This document shows, piece by piece, positions 33,265-41,252 of a stretch of 45,624 bases of DNA. How positions within the stretch are numbered: the stretch's first letter is position 1; every line of letters begins with the position of its first letter. This DNA is from COE1 sp045579665. Its GTDB lineage: Bacteria > Bacillota > Clostridia > Lachnospirales > Lachnospiraceae. A program made the translations under genes and the position numbers. The notes beneath the pieces were generated by a model. That model saw nothing but the letters and a program-made list of their open reading frames with translations. It made no database searches and was not told where the DNA came from. The stretch is taken from positions 1-45,624 of the forward strand of contig JAZNMO010000188.1 of assembly GCA_045579665.1 (NCBI GenBank), in the 5' to 3' direction.

Positions 33265-34617
33265 ATGGCATTTGAAAGCTTAACAGATAAACTGCAAAAT
33301 GTTTTCAAGAATTTGAGAAGCAAGGGACTTCTGACAGAGGCGGATGTTAAGGCGGCCTTGAAGGAAGTTAAGATGGCTTTGCTTGAAGCGGATGTTAATT
33401 TCAAGGTAGTAAAGCAGTTTGTAAAGGCAGTAGAGGAGAGAGCAGTAGGCGCTGATGTCATGAACGGTCTTAATCCGGGACAGATGGTAATTAAGATTGT
33501 TAATGAAGAGATGGTAGCGCTGATGGGCTCTGAGACAACAGAGTTGCAGATGCAGCCGGGTAAGTCCACAACAGTTATTATGATGTGTGGTCTTCAGGGT
33601 GCAGGTAAGACAACTGCGGCAGCGAAGATTGCAGGTAAGTTGAAGTTGAAGGGTAAGAAGCCTTTGCTGGTAGCCTGTGATATTTACAGACCGGCAGCGA
33701 TCGAGCAGTTATCGGTAAATGCCGAGAAGCAGCAGGTTGATTTCTTCTCAATGGGTACCAATCATAAGCCTGTAGATATTGTGAAGGCGGGATTGGAGCA
33801 TGCTTCCAAGAATAACAATAATGTTGTTATCATAGATACAGCCGGACGTCTTCATATTGATGAAGATATGATGGCAGAGTTGATTGAAATCAAGAGCAAT
33901 GTTGACGTACACCAGTCATTACTTGTTGTCGATGCGATGACAGGTCAGGATGCAGTAAATGTTGCGAAGGAGTTTGATGAGAAGGTTGGTGTTGACGGTG
34001 TTATCCTCTCTAAGATGGATGGTGATACCCGAGGCGGTGCGGCATTATCAGTTAAGGCTGTAACCGGTAAGCCGATTTTATTTGTAAGTACAGGAGAGAA
34101 GCTCACAGATATCGAGCAGTTCTATCCTGACCGTATGGCAAACAGAATCCTTGGTATGGGCGATGTGCTTACCTTGATTGATAAGGTGGCAGAGGCGAAT
34201 CTTGAGATGGATGCCCAGAAGGAAAAGGATATGGCAGCCCGTTTGAAGAAGGGCAAGTTCGATTTTGAGGATTACTTAGAGAGTATGAATCAGATGAAGA
34301 AGCTTGGTGGTTTGTCAAGCTTACTTGGTATGATGCCGGGGATGGGAATTAAGGCAAGCGACCTTGAGGGGGCGATTGATGAGAAGCAGATGGCGCGTAT
34401 GGAGGCGATAGTGCTTTCCATGACACCTGCGGAGCGTAAGGACCCGAAGCTTTTGAATCCAAGCCGTAAGCACCGTATTGCGAAGGGAGCAGGTGTTGAC
34501 ATCGCTGTGGTGAACCGTTTTATTAAGCAGTTTGAGCAGTCACAGAAGATGATGAAGCAGCTTCCGGGCATGATGGGCGGCTTTGGCAAGAGAGGAAAGT
34601 TTAAGTTTCCGTTTTAG
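33265..34617 (+). CDS. ffh: Signal recognition particle protein Ffh
   Basis: The protein subunit of SRP; it binds signal peptides and 4.5S/6S RNA. The NG domain has G1 GLQGAGKTT, DIYRPAAIEQL, G3 DTAGR and G4 SKMDGD. The C-terminal M domain (about 300-450) is methionine-rich (GGLSSLLGMMPGMG, then MMKQLPGMMGGFGK) with the SRP-RNA-binding SMTPAERKDP...RKHRIAKGAG region. It has 450 residues, normal. It is in an operon with ylxM, and rpsP follows after 95 bases. Confidence 0.97.
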   Translation: MAFESLTDKLQNVFKNLRSKGLLTEADVKAALKEVKMALLEADVNFKVVKQFVKAVEERAVGADVMNGLNPGQMVIKIVNEEMVALMGSETTELQMQPGKSTTVIMMCGLQGAGKTTAAAKIAGKLKLKGKKPLLVACDIYRPAAIEQLSVNAEKQQVDFFSMGTNHKPVDIVKAGLEHASKNNNNVVIIDTAGRLHIDEDMMAELIEIKSNVDVHQSLLVVDAMTGQDAVNVAKEFDEKVGVDGVILSKMDGDTRGGAALSVKAVTGKPILFVSTGEKLTDIEQFYPDRMANRILGMGDVLTLIDKVAEANLEMDAQKEKDMAARLKKGKFDFEDYLESMNQMKKLGGLSSLLGMMPGMGIKASDLEGAIDEKQMARMEAIVLSMTPAERKDPKLLNPSRKHRIAKGAGVDIAVVNRFIKQFEQSQKMMKQLPGMMGGFGKRGKFKFPF

Positions 34618-34656
34618 TAATTTTAATTTGCTTTAAGCGCAATAAGCGTTTAGAAA

Positions 34657-34670
34657 CAGGCGTAAGCCTG
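34657..34670 (+). other. Small GTAA-loop hairpin in the ffh-rpsP gap
   Basis: CAGGC-GTAA-GCCTG is a perfect stem with a GNRA-type loop, about 40 bases before the rpsP start. It might be part of an rpsP leader or an RNA processing site. No T-run follows. Confidence 0.4.
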
Positions 34671-34712
34671 AACATATAATTTATATTTTAGAAAGAATAG
34701 AGGTAAAGAACA

Positions 34713-34958
34713 ATGGCAGTAAAAATCAGATTAAGAAGAATGGGTCAGAAGAAAGCTCCTATCTATAGAATTATCGTTGCTGATTCTCGCTCACCAAGAG
34801 ATGGAAGATGTATCGATGAGATCGGAACATACAACCCAAACACAGATCCAAGTGAATTCCATGTAGATGAGGAAGCAGCTAAGAAGTGGTTAGCTAACGG
34901 AGCTCAGCCTACAGATGTAGTTGCCAAGATTTTCAAGTTAGCAGGTATTGAGAAATAA
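34713..34958 (+). CDS. rpsP: 30S ribosomal protein S16
   Basis: A structural protein of the small subunit. The 81 residues begin with the S16 signature AVKIRLRRMGQKKAPIYRIIVADSRSPRDG and contain IGTYNP and the lysine-rich WLANGAQPT region. The length is normal. It lies in the ffh-rpsP-khpA-rimM-trmD order typical of Firmicutes. AGAGG is upstream of the ATG. Confidence 0.96.
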   Translation: MAVKIRLRRMGQKKAPIYRIIVADSRSPRDGRCIDEIGTYNPNTDPSEFHVDEEAAKKWLANGAQPTDVVAKIFKLAGIEK

Positions 34959-34990
34959 TTAATTGGTGACTCTCTTGGAGGTGTATAAGT

Positions 34991-35218
34991 ATGAAGGAAT
35001 TAGTAGAAGTAATTGCTAAAGCGCTTGTAGACTGTCCAGATGAGGTTGTTGTAACAGAGAAGGTTAATGGTAAGAATATTACTGTAGAGCTTCACGTTGC
35101 TGCAGCAGATATGGGTAAGGTAATCGGCAAGCAGGGAAGAATCGCTAAGGCAATTCGTTCCGTAGTGAAGGCAGCATCATCCAAAGAAAACTTAAAGGTA
35201 GATGTTGAAATCGTCTAG
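34991..35218 (+). CDS. khpA: KH-domain RNA-binding protein KhpA
   Basis: A small RNA-binding protein (YlqC); with KhpB it affects cell size and mRNA stability in some Firmicutes. The 75 residues are a single KH domain with the GXXG-type loop in VIGKQGRIAKAIRSVVKAA. The Shine-Dalgarno GGAGGTG is just upstream. A terminator follows at 35228, so the ffh-rpsP-khpA transcript can end here before rimM. Confidence 0.93.
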   Translation: MKELVEVIAKALVDCPDEVVVTEKVNGKNITVELHVAAADMGKVIGKQGRIAKAIRSVVKAASSKENLKVDVEIV

Positions 35219-35227
35219 CAAATGTTG

Positions 35228-35256
35228 GGGTGTTCTAGTTTTAGGACACCCTTTTT
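35228..35256 (+). terminator. Terminator after khpA
   Basis: GGGTGTTCT (35228-35236) pairs with AGGACACCC (35243-35251), one G-U pair, loop AGTTTT, followed by TTTTT. Confidence 0.88.
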
Positions 35257-35295
35257 CACGGTATAGGAAAGTGCTCGAAAAGTAGCAGAAGCTAA

Positions 35296-35350
35296 ACAAG
35301 AATCAGCTAAGCTGATTCTTGCAGAGTGTTGCTGCCGGGCAACACTCTTT
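35296..35350 (+). repeat. Double-hairpin dispersed repeat, copy 1 (before rimM)
   Basis: Hairpin A: CAAGAATCAGC (35297-35307) / GCTGATTCTTG (35311-35321), loop TAA. Hairpin B: GAGTGTTGC (35324-35332) / GCAACACTC (35339-35347), then TTTT. A third small stem CACTC/GAGTG follows at 35352-35365. The reverse complement of this element is nearly identical to 45130-45185. Confidence 0.9.
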
Positions 35351-35385
35351 TCACTCTGGCGAGTGCCATAGAATAAGGAGAACAC

Positions 35386-35895
35386 ATGGAAGATTTGTTA
35401 CAGGTAGGTGTGATTACACAGACACATGGTATTAAAGGTGAGGTTAAGGTTTTCCCCACCACAGATGATGTGAGACGCTTTAAGAAGCTTAAAGAAACTA
35501 TTTTGGATACAGGTAAGGAAAAGATTACCCTTGAGATAGAATCGGTGAAGTTTTTCAAACAGTTTGTGATTCTGAAGTTTAAAGGGATTGATAATATAAA
35601 TGATGTAGAGAAGTACAGACAGAAGAATCTGTATGTAACTCGTGCAAATGCAGTCAGATTAAGACGTGATGAGTATTTTATTGCGGATTTGATTGATATT
35701 GAGGTGTATGAGGAGAATGATAAGTTTCTTGGTGTGTTGAAGAATGTGATTGAAACAGGTGCCAATGATGTTTATGAGATAGAGATGACAGATGGCAGAG
35801 AGGTGCTGATTCCTGCAATTAAGGAGTGCATCTTATCCGTAGATGTAGAGGATAGAAAGATGGTTGTTCATCTTTTGGATGGTCTGTTAGATTAG
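35386..35895 (+). CDS. rimM: Ribosome maturation factor RimM
   Basis: RimM helps 30S assembly by acting on the 16S head and S19. The 169 residues begin VGVITQTHGIKGEVKVFPTTDD (family N-terminal barrel) and have the PRC-barrel C-terminal half with YFIADLIDIEVY, GANDVYEIE and VLIPAIKECI. The length is normal. It precedes trmD by 31 bases. The preceding gap holds a terminator and a repeat element, so rimM-trmD may have a separate start. Confidence 0.94.
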   Translation: MEDLLQVGVITQTHGIKGEVKVFPTTDDVRRFKKLKETILDTGKEKITLEIESVKFFKQFVILKFKGIDNINDVEKYRQKNLYVTRANAVRLRRDEYFIADLIDIEVYEENDKFLGVLKNVIETGANDVYEIEMTDGREVLIPAIKECILSVDVEDRKMVVHLLDGLLD

Positions 35896-35926
35896 TACAA
35901 GTTTTGAGGAAAGGTATGATTGCGCG

Positions 35927-36706
35927 ATGCATTTTCATATTATGACATTATTTCCGGAGATGGTCCTGGATGGCTTGAATACCAGTATTATTGGAAGAGC
36001 TAAGGAGAAGGGATATATTTCTATTGATGCGATAAATATTAGAGATTATACGTTGGATAAGCATAAGAAGGTGGATGATTATACCTATGGCGGCGGTGCA
36101 GGAATGCTGATGCAGGCGCAGCCGGTATATGATACCTATCAAGCTGTTGTGGGACAGATTGAGGAGCGCAAGTCAGGAGCAGAGATGTATCCAAAGCCTC
36201 GTGTTATCTATGTTACGCCACAGGGTGAGGTGTTTACACAGAAGAAGGCATCTGAGCTTGCCAAGGAAGAGGATTTGATATTTCTATGCGGTCATTATGA
36301 GGGAATTGATGAGCGTGTACTGGAAGAGATTGTTACGGATTATATTTCAATTGGTGACTATGTGCTAACAGGTGGTGAATTACCTGCTATGGTTATGATA
36401 GATGCTATATCCAGATTGGTACCGGGTGTGCTGAATAATGGAGATTCTGCTGAGACAGAGTCTCATTCAAATGGGCTATTAGAGTATCCGCAGTATTCGA
36501 GACCAGAGGTGTGGCATGATAAGAAAGTGCCTGATGTACTTATGAGTGGGCATCATGCGAATATCGAGAAGTGGCGTCTGGAGCAATCTTTGCTTCGTAC
36601 AAGGGAGCGTCGTCCTGAGATGTATGAGGCGTATATGGAGGCACATCCACCAAAGCCTGAGAAGAAGCGCAGGAAGAAGAAAAGCACACAAGAAACAGCA
36701 GAATGA
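35927..36706 (+). CDS. trmD: tRNA (guanine-N1)-methyltransferase TrmD
   Basis: Methylates guanosine 37 of tRNAs that have G36, using SAM through a trefoil-knot fold; usually essential. The 259 residues start with FHIMTLFPEMV and show the knot motifs YVTPQGEVF, LCGHYEGIDERV and ISIGDYVLTGGELPAM. The C terminus has a Lys/Arg-rich tail (PEKKRRKKKS), a little longer than usual. rplS normally follows at once; here an M50-like gene and an ABC island intervene. Confidence 0.96.
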   Translation: MHFHIMTLFPEMVLDGLNTSIIGRAKEKGYISIDAINIRDYTLDKHKKVDDYTYGGGAGMLMQAQPVYDTYQAVVGQIEERKSGAEMYPKPRVIYVTPQGEVFTQKKASELAKEEDLIFLCGHYEGIDERVLEEIVTDYISIGDYVLTGGELPAMVMIDAISRLVPGVLNNGDSAETESHSNGLLEYPQYSRPEVWHDKKVPDVLMSGHHANIEKWRLEQSLLRTRERRPEMYEAYMEAHPPKPEKKRRKKKSTQETAE

Positions 36707-36743
36707 CAATAGATACAAGAGAGCGACAGCGGAGGTTAGGCAG

Positions 36744-37916
36744 ATGAAGAGTGAGAAATCAAAAAGAAAGAATGCAAAGTTCAAGAAGACGTTAGGAGCA
36801 ATCATTTCTCTTGTAATAGGTATTGTGTTAGGGGTATTGTCGATTTGGACATTGGGATTTGATTTTATTGATAAGACAGATGGTATTGGCGAGTTTATGC
36901 TTTCTTATATGGGAACTATGCTGCTGTTCTTTTTCGTATTTTATATAGATATTATATTGCATGAGGCCGGCCATTGTGTGATGGGACTTATGTCCGGCTA
37001 TCGGTTTGGATTTTTTAGAATAGGGAATTGGGTGCTTATCAAATATGAGGACGGCATGAGGTTTAAGAAGTTTACGCTTCCGGGAACCGGCGGACAGTGT
37101 TTAATGATTCCGCCTGCATATAACGATGGTGATTTTCCGTATAAGCGGTATTATGCGGGTGGTGTTCTGATTAATGCAATTACAACTGTAGCGATGATGG
37201 TAGTAGGTGTTTTGCTTGGTATTGATAATTACTGGGGTAAATTCTGGATTGTTTCGGCTGTGATAACAGGATATTTGGTAGTGGTAAATACGATTCCTAA
37301 AGAGTCGAATGATGGTGCGTTACTGTTACAGGTTGGGAAAGATAAGGAACAGCGTAAGGCTATCTGGGATACCTTGCAGTATGCGGCATTGCAACAGCAG
37401 GGGGTGAGAGCGGAGGAGCTGCCTCATATCTGGGAACCTATGACAGATGAAGAATTGCTGGCAGGAATGGATAAAGCCGGAACAATGTCGAAGCTTAGTG
37501 CCAGATTAGGGTATTTAATGGATAGTGGTGATTATGAAACAGCGTATCTATTGCTAGGAAAGAGTCTGGATAATAAAAAGATGATGTCTATTTTAAAGCA
37601 GCAGTTTAAGATAGAAAAGCTTTTTCTGGAGATGATACTTCATAACCGCAAGGAAGAGATTGATACATTGTATGATGACGAATTAAAGGCATATATTAAG
37701 CAGACAGGGAAGACGATGATTAGTACAAGCCGCTTGATGTATGCATATCACTTATTGGTTGAGAAGGATGATGTGAAAGCGCAGAAGGAAAAGACAAAGT
37801 TTGAAAAGCTTTGTGAGAACTATCCTTTTACCGGTGATATAGCAGCGGAGAAGCGACTGTTGAACGTGGCGGAAGAAAAAGCATTAGAGATGAATGGCGG
37901 TGTAGTAACAGCATAA
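36744..37916 (+). CDS. M50-type (site-2-protease-like) membrane metalloprotease
   Basis: A probable intramembrane or membrane-linked zinc protease. After a basic N terminus come two hydrophobic helices, the motif H73-E74-A-G-H77 within a helix, later helices, and NTIPKESNDG, which fits the second M50 ligand motif (N...DG). The C-terminal ~190 residues (from about 200) are soluble and helical with no recognised domain. The ATG at 36744 has GGAGG 8 bases upstream, giving 390 residues. It follows trmD by 37 bases and is the last gene before a strong terminator, so it is co-transcribed with trmD. Confidence 0.78.
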   Translation: MKSEKSKRKNAKFKKTLGAIISLVIGIVLGVLSIWTLGFDFIDKTDGIGEFMLSYMGTMLLFFFVFYIDIILHEAGHCVMGLMSGYRFGFFRIGNWVLIKYEDGMRFKKFTLPGTGGQCLMIPPAYNDGDFPYKRYYAGGVLINAITTVAMMVVGVLLGIDNYWGKFWIVSAVITGYLVVVNTIPKESNDGALLLQVGKDKEQRKAIWDTLQYAALQQQGVRAEELPHIWEPMTDEELLAGMDKAGTMSKLSARLGYLMDSGDYETAYLLLGKSLDNKKMMSILKQQFKIEKLFLEMILHNRKEEIDTLYDDELKAYIKQTGKTMISTSRLMYAYHLLVEKDDVKAQKEKTKFEKLCENYPFTGDIAAEKRLLNVAEEKALEMNGGVVTA

Positions 37917-37927
37917 AGTATAAAAAT

Positions 37928-37981
37928 GAAGTGTTATCTGAGATGATTTTACGTTTTGGATAATGCTTCTTTTTGTTTTTT
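37928..37981 (+). terminator. Terminator after the M50 gene
   Basis: GAAGTGTTATC (37928-37938) pairs with GATAATGCTTC (37959-37969) with two G-U pairs, followed by TTTTTGTTTTTTTT. It separates the trmD transcript from the ABC island. Confidence 0.8.
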
Positions 37982-38013
37982 TTAAAAAAATATGATAATT
38001 TTTACAAATTGTA

Positions 38014-38055
38014 TTGACAGGCGTGTGTATCTAGTGTATATATGTATATATACAC
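38014..38055 (+). promoter_or_regulatory. Island promoter with YtrA-type palindromic operator
   Basis: TTGACA (38014-38019), 17 bases, TATATA (38037-38042). The -10 lies inside GTGTATATAT (38034-38043) / ATATATACAC (38046-38055), a perfect 10-bp inverted repeat with 2-base spacer. The ends AGTGTA...TACACA resemble the AGTGTA-N13-TACACT operator of Bacillus YtrA. Repression by the GntR protein encoded at 43451 is the natural inference. Confidence 0.85.
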
Positions 38056-38099
38056 ATGTACAGAATAAGCACAATTTACATAAAATGGAGGTGAGAAAA

Positions 38100-38141
38100 A
38101 TGAATGTTATATTAGAACTAATATTAGAATTTGTATTTTAG
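38100..38141 (+). CDS. 13-codon leader peptide ORF at the head of the ABC island
   Basis: A tiny ORF encoding MNVILELILEFVF, preceded by GGAGGTGAG (38087-38095), the best Shine-Dalgarno in the island, at ideal spacing. It is the first ORF after the promoter, and its stop (TAG 38139-38141) overlaps the AGGGG that serves the next gene, 6 bases away. Translation of the leader probably couples to the next ORF; it could also be a short hydrophobic signal or a regulatory leader. No known peptide family is claimed. Confidence 0.5.
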   Translation: MNVILELILEFVF

Positions 38142-38147
38142 GGGACA

Positions 38148-38387
38148 ATGGAGCTAGCTACGACCAGAAAGATCCCGTTATGGGGAAGAATTCTATTTCT
38201 GATAATAGTTTTTCTTGTTTTCGGATCGTTGATAGGTGCGATTACAATGGCCGCAATTAATGCATGGCAGTGTGGTGAACAGATGATTGCAATTGTGTTA
38301 TCTGTAATAGATGTAGCAGTTTTGCTACTGGCAGTATATCTGATTAGAAAGATGTATGTAATAAATAGTGAGAAGAGTGATAAATGA
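38148..38387 (+). CDS. Small two-helix membrane protein
   Basis: Unrecognised. The 79 residues have two hydrophobic helices, about 12-36 (LWGRILFLIIVFLVFGSLIG) and 46-66 (MIAIVLSVIDVAVLLLAVYL), with a short loop and a basic C-terminal end. It has no signal peptide cleavage site. It is the first full gene of the ABC island; the stop overlaps the region of the next gene. It may be a small accessory subunit of the transporter. Confidence 0.65.
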   Translation: MELATTRKIPLWGRILFLIIVFLVFGSLIGAITMAAINAWQCGEQMIAIVLSVIDVAVLLLAVYLIRKMYVINSEKSDK

Positions 38388-38407
38388 TTTGGAGAGAGGA
38401 GAACAAG

Positions 38408-38608
38408 ATGGAGTGTTTAAGATGTAAGAACGAAATGTTTACAGCAAAGCTGTGTGGAGATGCATATGGAACAGGAATGTATCTTAAGAATAAGAAAAAA
38501 GGAATGTTTGAGACAGAGAAAATATGCGGAGTTCTTTGTTATGTGTGTCCTGTGTGTGGACATATCGAACTAAAGGCTGATGAACCGAAAAAGATAAGAT
38601 TAAGTTAA
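38408..38608 (+). CDS. Small zinc-ribbon protein
   Basis: Unrecognised beyond its fold type. The 66 residues have two CxxC pairs, C3-x2-C6 at the N terminus and CPVC near residue 52-55, a zinc-ribbon pattern, plus extra cysteines between. The ATG at 38408 is chosen because AGGAG is 6 bases upstream; an earlier ATG at 38384 lies within the end of the preceding gene. Small ribbon proteins of this form often accompany envelope or transport operons in Lachnospiraceae-type genomes (from memory), role unknown. Confidence 0.65.
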   Translation: MECLRCKNEMFTAKLCGDAYGTGMYLKNKKKGMFETEKICGVLCYVCPVCGHIELKADEPKKIRLS

Positions 38609-38627
38609 AGAAGGAGAGAAAATAAAA

Positions 38628-38849
38628 ATGAGTAAAAATAATGAAGTAAAGAATGGAGCAGAGAGGGATTGTTTTGCATATAAGATGGGATTTATTGCAT
38701 CAGGAATAGTAATTGTTTCGGCTTTGTTGGATTTGATAGTAAGAGTAATAACCGGAGAGGGCATCATTGGTAGTTTGCTTATAGTGTTGGGTGGTATGAT
38801 AATGCTAATAGGCTTTTATGACAGTAAGAAAAAGTATTTGAAAAAGTAA
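38628..38849 (+). CDS. Small two-helix membrane protein
   Basis: Unrecognised. The 73 residues have a charged N terminus and two helices, about 20-41 (GFIASGIVIVSALLDLIVRV) and 45-63 (IIGSLLIVLGGMIMLIGF), then a Lys-rich tail. It is not obviously similar to the 38148 protein. It is the third small gene in the island, upstream of the first ATPase. AAGGAG lies about 12 bases upstream, a little far. Confidence 0.62.
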   Translation: MSKNNEVKNGAERDCFAYKMGFIASGIVIVSALLDLIVRVITGEGIIGSLLIVLGGMIMLIGFYDSKKKYLKK

Positions 38850-38897
38850 ATGAGTATGATCGCTAGTGGTTAGTGAGGATGAAAAGAGGTTGGCAGT

Positions 38898-39746
38898 ATG
38901 ATTTTAGAATTAGAGAACGTAAGTAAGAGAATAGGCATTTTTGATTTAGAGAAGATTTCCTTTGGGCTTCCGGCAGGGTTTGTGATGGGGCTCGTTGGTC
39001 CAAATGGTGCCGGTAAGACATCGCTTTTGAATATTATTCTGGGATTGTATAAGCCTCAAGTGGGAGAGGTAAGAGTTGCCGGGATGAATTATCAAGAGAA
39101 CGAGAGAGAGATAAAGGAGCTTTTGGGAGCGGTTCTGGTAGATGAATTGTTTGAAGGAGAGTTTAGCCTGATAGAGAATGGTAATTTCTATGGTAAGTAC
39201 TACAAGAATTATGAAGAAGCGATTTTACTTCAGTTCATAGAAAGATTCAAGCTGGATGCAAAGAAGAAATATAAGGCATTATCCAAGGGCGAGAAGTTGA
39301 AGTTTTCCTTTGCGTTTGCGCTATCACATCAGCCAAGACTTCTTATCTTAGATGAGCCGACAGCGAACTTTGACCCGAGCTTTCGTAAGGAGTTCTTCGA
39401 GGTCATTAAGGAGTTTATTGCAGATGGGACAAGAAGCGTTATTCTGGCAACGCATTTGACAGATGATTTGGATAAGGTAGCAGATTACCTGTTATACCTT
39501 GAAGATGGCAAGGCATTGGTAGCAACTGATATTGAGACTTTCCGTCAGAGTTATCGCATGGTAACAGGTGAGGCATATAAGATTAAGCTTCTTACAGATG
39601 ATGTCATCTACATGGAGCAGAGAGAGCTTTCTACGAGAGCATTGGTAAGGCATCATGGTTACAGGCATTATGAACCGGCATTGACGGTGACAACACCAAC
39701 GATAGAAGAGTTTATGTATTATCAGACAAAGAGAAAGAAAAAGTAA
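38898..39746 (+). CDS. ABC transporter ATP-binding protein 1 of the island (YtrB-like)
   Basis: The ATPase of an ABC-2-like exporter. Walker A is GPNGAGKTS, the signature is the divergent LSKGEKLK, Walker B LLILDEPTANFDP, and the H-loop is in LATHLTDD. The last ~60 residues (from about 220) are an extension with no known motif. The 282 residues are longer than the second ATPase in the island (229). It stands directly before the five membrane-protein paralogues, which probably supply its permease partners. Confidence 0.85.
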   Translation: MILELENVSKRIGIFDLEKISFGLPAGFVMGLVGPNGAGKTSLLNIILGLYKPQVGEVRVAGMNYQENEREIKELLGAVLVDELFEGEFSLIENGNFYGKYYKNYEEAILLQFIERFKLDAKKKYKALSKGEKLKFSFAFALSHQPRLLILDEPTANFDPSFRKEFFEVIKEFIADGTRSVILATHLTDDLDKVADYLLYLEDGKALVATDIETFRQSYRMVTGEAYKIKLLTDDVIYMEQRELSTRALVRHHGYRHYEPALTVTTPTIEEFMYYQTKRKKK

Positions 39747-39777
39747 GAGTAAGAGAGATAAAGGATAGGAGAAGAGT

Positions 39778-40492
39778 ATGAATAAGCTGGTATGGCGTGA
39801 ATATTGGAAGGGATTTGCGTGGAGTAATATCAAGGCATATTTGAAGGAGAATAGAAGCTTTGCTTTTGTGTGCCATCATGTGTCTGGTTACAATTCCTGA
39901 TTATATTAGTGAGAATGCAGCGGGACGTGAAGAACTTGTGCACAATATGCTGAAGGCATGGAGTGTAATATTGCCGCTTGTGTTCACATGTATTGCAATG
40001 CCGCTTACTTCGCTTATGCTTCCGAAGGTGTTATATATGTCTCCTATGACTGAGGATGAGCGTAGAGAATTTGTGAAAAAGAAATGGAGACTGGCAGTAT
40101 TGGTTCCGAATCTGTTAAATGTAATTTGGATGACAGTAGGTTTGTTTGTTGGAATAGATGTAGGAACTGTTATTTTCTTTATTGTACATTTAATACTGCT
40201 TTCGGAAGGACTCATGTTTTATAGGAGTAAGAATGCAGGTCAGTGGGAAAAGCCTCAAGATAAAGCGTATGGAGTATATGGAATATTCTTTGTGATGATT
40301 AGTATTATTGTTCATGTATGGGCGACAATGACAGTTGTAGATTATGGAATGCTTAGTATTACATGGCTTGCTATATTGATAGGTGTAATGGTACTCATAG
40401 AGCTTCCTCTATTGTATAAACTTATGACTTACAAAAAGAAGCTGATTGCAAATATGTTGAATTTTGAATCAGTACACGATGTGGGCAGATAA
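39778..40492 (+). pseudogene. ABC-island membrane protein paralogue 1, frameshifted
   Basis: The gene starts MNKLVWREYWKGFAW at 39778, like paralogue 2, but this frame stops at 39898-39900. The rest of the protein continues in the next frame from about 39860: VLYMSPMTEDERREFVKKKWRLAVLVPN and four more helices, ending in LMTYKKKLIANMLNFESVHDVGR. One extra base near 39852-39866 accounts for the break. It may be a real mutation, a sequencing error, or programmed slippage. AAGGAG at 39844-39849 lies 10 bases before an in-frame TTG (39860), so reinitiation is possible. Confidence 0.65.
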
Positions 40493-40509
40493 TAGAAAGG
40501 GTGAGAAGT

Positions 40510-41238
40510 GTGTCGGATATGAATAAGCTAGTATGGCGAGACTATTGGAAAGGATTGGCATGGAATAATATCAAGGCATATATTCGTAACAACAAAAATG
40601 GATTTTGGTCGATGATAGGAGTTTCTTTGGTATGGGTACCGTCATATTTTCTGAAAGATGGATTGGAAAAAAATATGATGCTTATGATTCTTGTGAAATG
40701 TATCGCATGTGCGTTACCAACATTATTTTTGTTTTGGACGTTGGCTTTGACTGCTATGACGCTCCCGAAGGTATTGTATATGTCACCTATGACAACAGAT
40801 GAACGCAGAGAATTTGTTGAAAAGAAATGGAAGCTTGCGATATTAGTGCCCAATATTTTCAATCTAGCGTGGACTATAATTGGACTGCTGTGTGGGATAG
40901 ATGTTTTGTCGATGTTGTTTCTTATGTTTCATTTTATGATGATGTCAGAAGGGGCTATCTTTTACAGAAATAGAGATTCGAAACAGCTAGAGAGTAATTT
41001 GGGGAAAGTGTTTTCGGTATATGCGTTGCTTGGTACGATAGTATCGATGCTGGTACAAATATTTGCAATAGTAGTCGTGGTAGAGGATGGAACAATTGGT
41101 ATAGCCTGGTTAGGAACATTTCTTGGTGCGATATTGTTATTAGAGCTTCCGTTATTGATTAAGCTTATGACTTATAAGAAAAGAATGATTTTGAATATGG
41201 CAAATTATGAAGCTGTTTATGATGTGGGAAGTTATTAG
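40510..41238 (+). CDS. ABC-island membrane protein paralogue 2
   Basis: A polytopic membrane protein of about six helices with no known family. It has the MNKLVWRDYWKGLAW start and the conserved central stretch LPKVLYMSPMTTDERREFVE, then a K/R-W helix and C-terminal LMTYKKRMILNMANYEAVYDVG. It is the closest relative of paralogue 1. The start at GTG 40510 (MSDMNK) parallels MTSMNK of paralogue 3; GGGTGAG is upstream. The length is 242 residues. Probably a permease subunit. Confidence 0.75.
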   Translation: MSDMNKLVWRDYWKGLAWNNIKAYIRNNKNGFWSMIGVSLVWVPSYFLKDGLEKNMMLMILVKCIACALPTLFLFWTLALTAMTLPKVLYMSPMTTDERREFVEKKWKLAILVPNIFNLAWTIIGLLCGIDVLSMLFLMFHFMMMSEGAIFYRNRDSKQLESNLGKVFSVYALLGTIVSMLVQIFAIVVVVEDGTIGIAWLGTFLGAILLLELPLLIKLMTYKKRMILNMANYEAVYDVGSY

Positions 41239-41252
41239 GAAGGATAAGAAGT

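Noticed and set aside
36546..36743. N-terminal extension of the M50 gene to 36546
   Set aside because: It overlaps trmD in another frame; the ATG at 36744 has a clear GGAGG.
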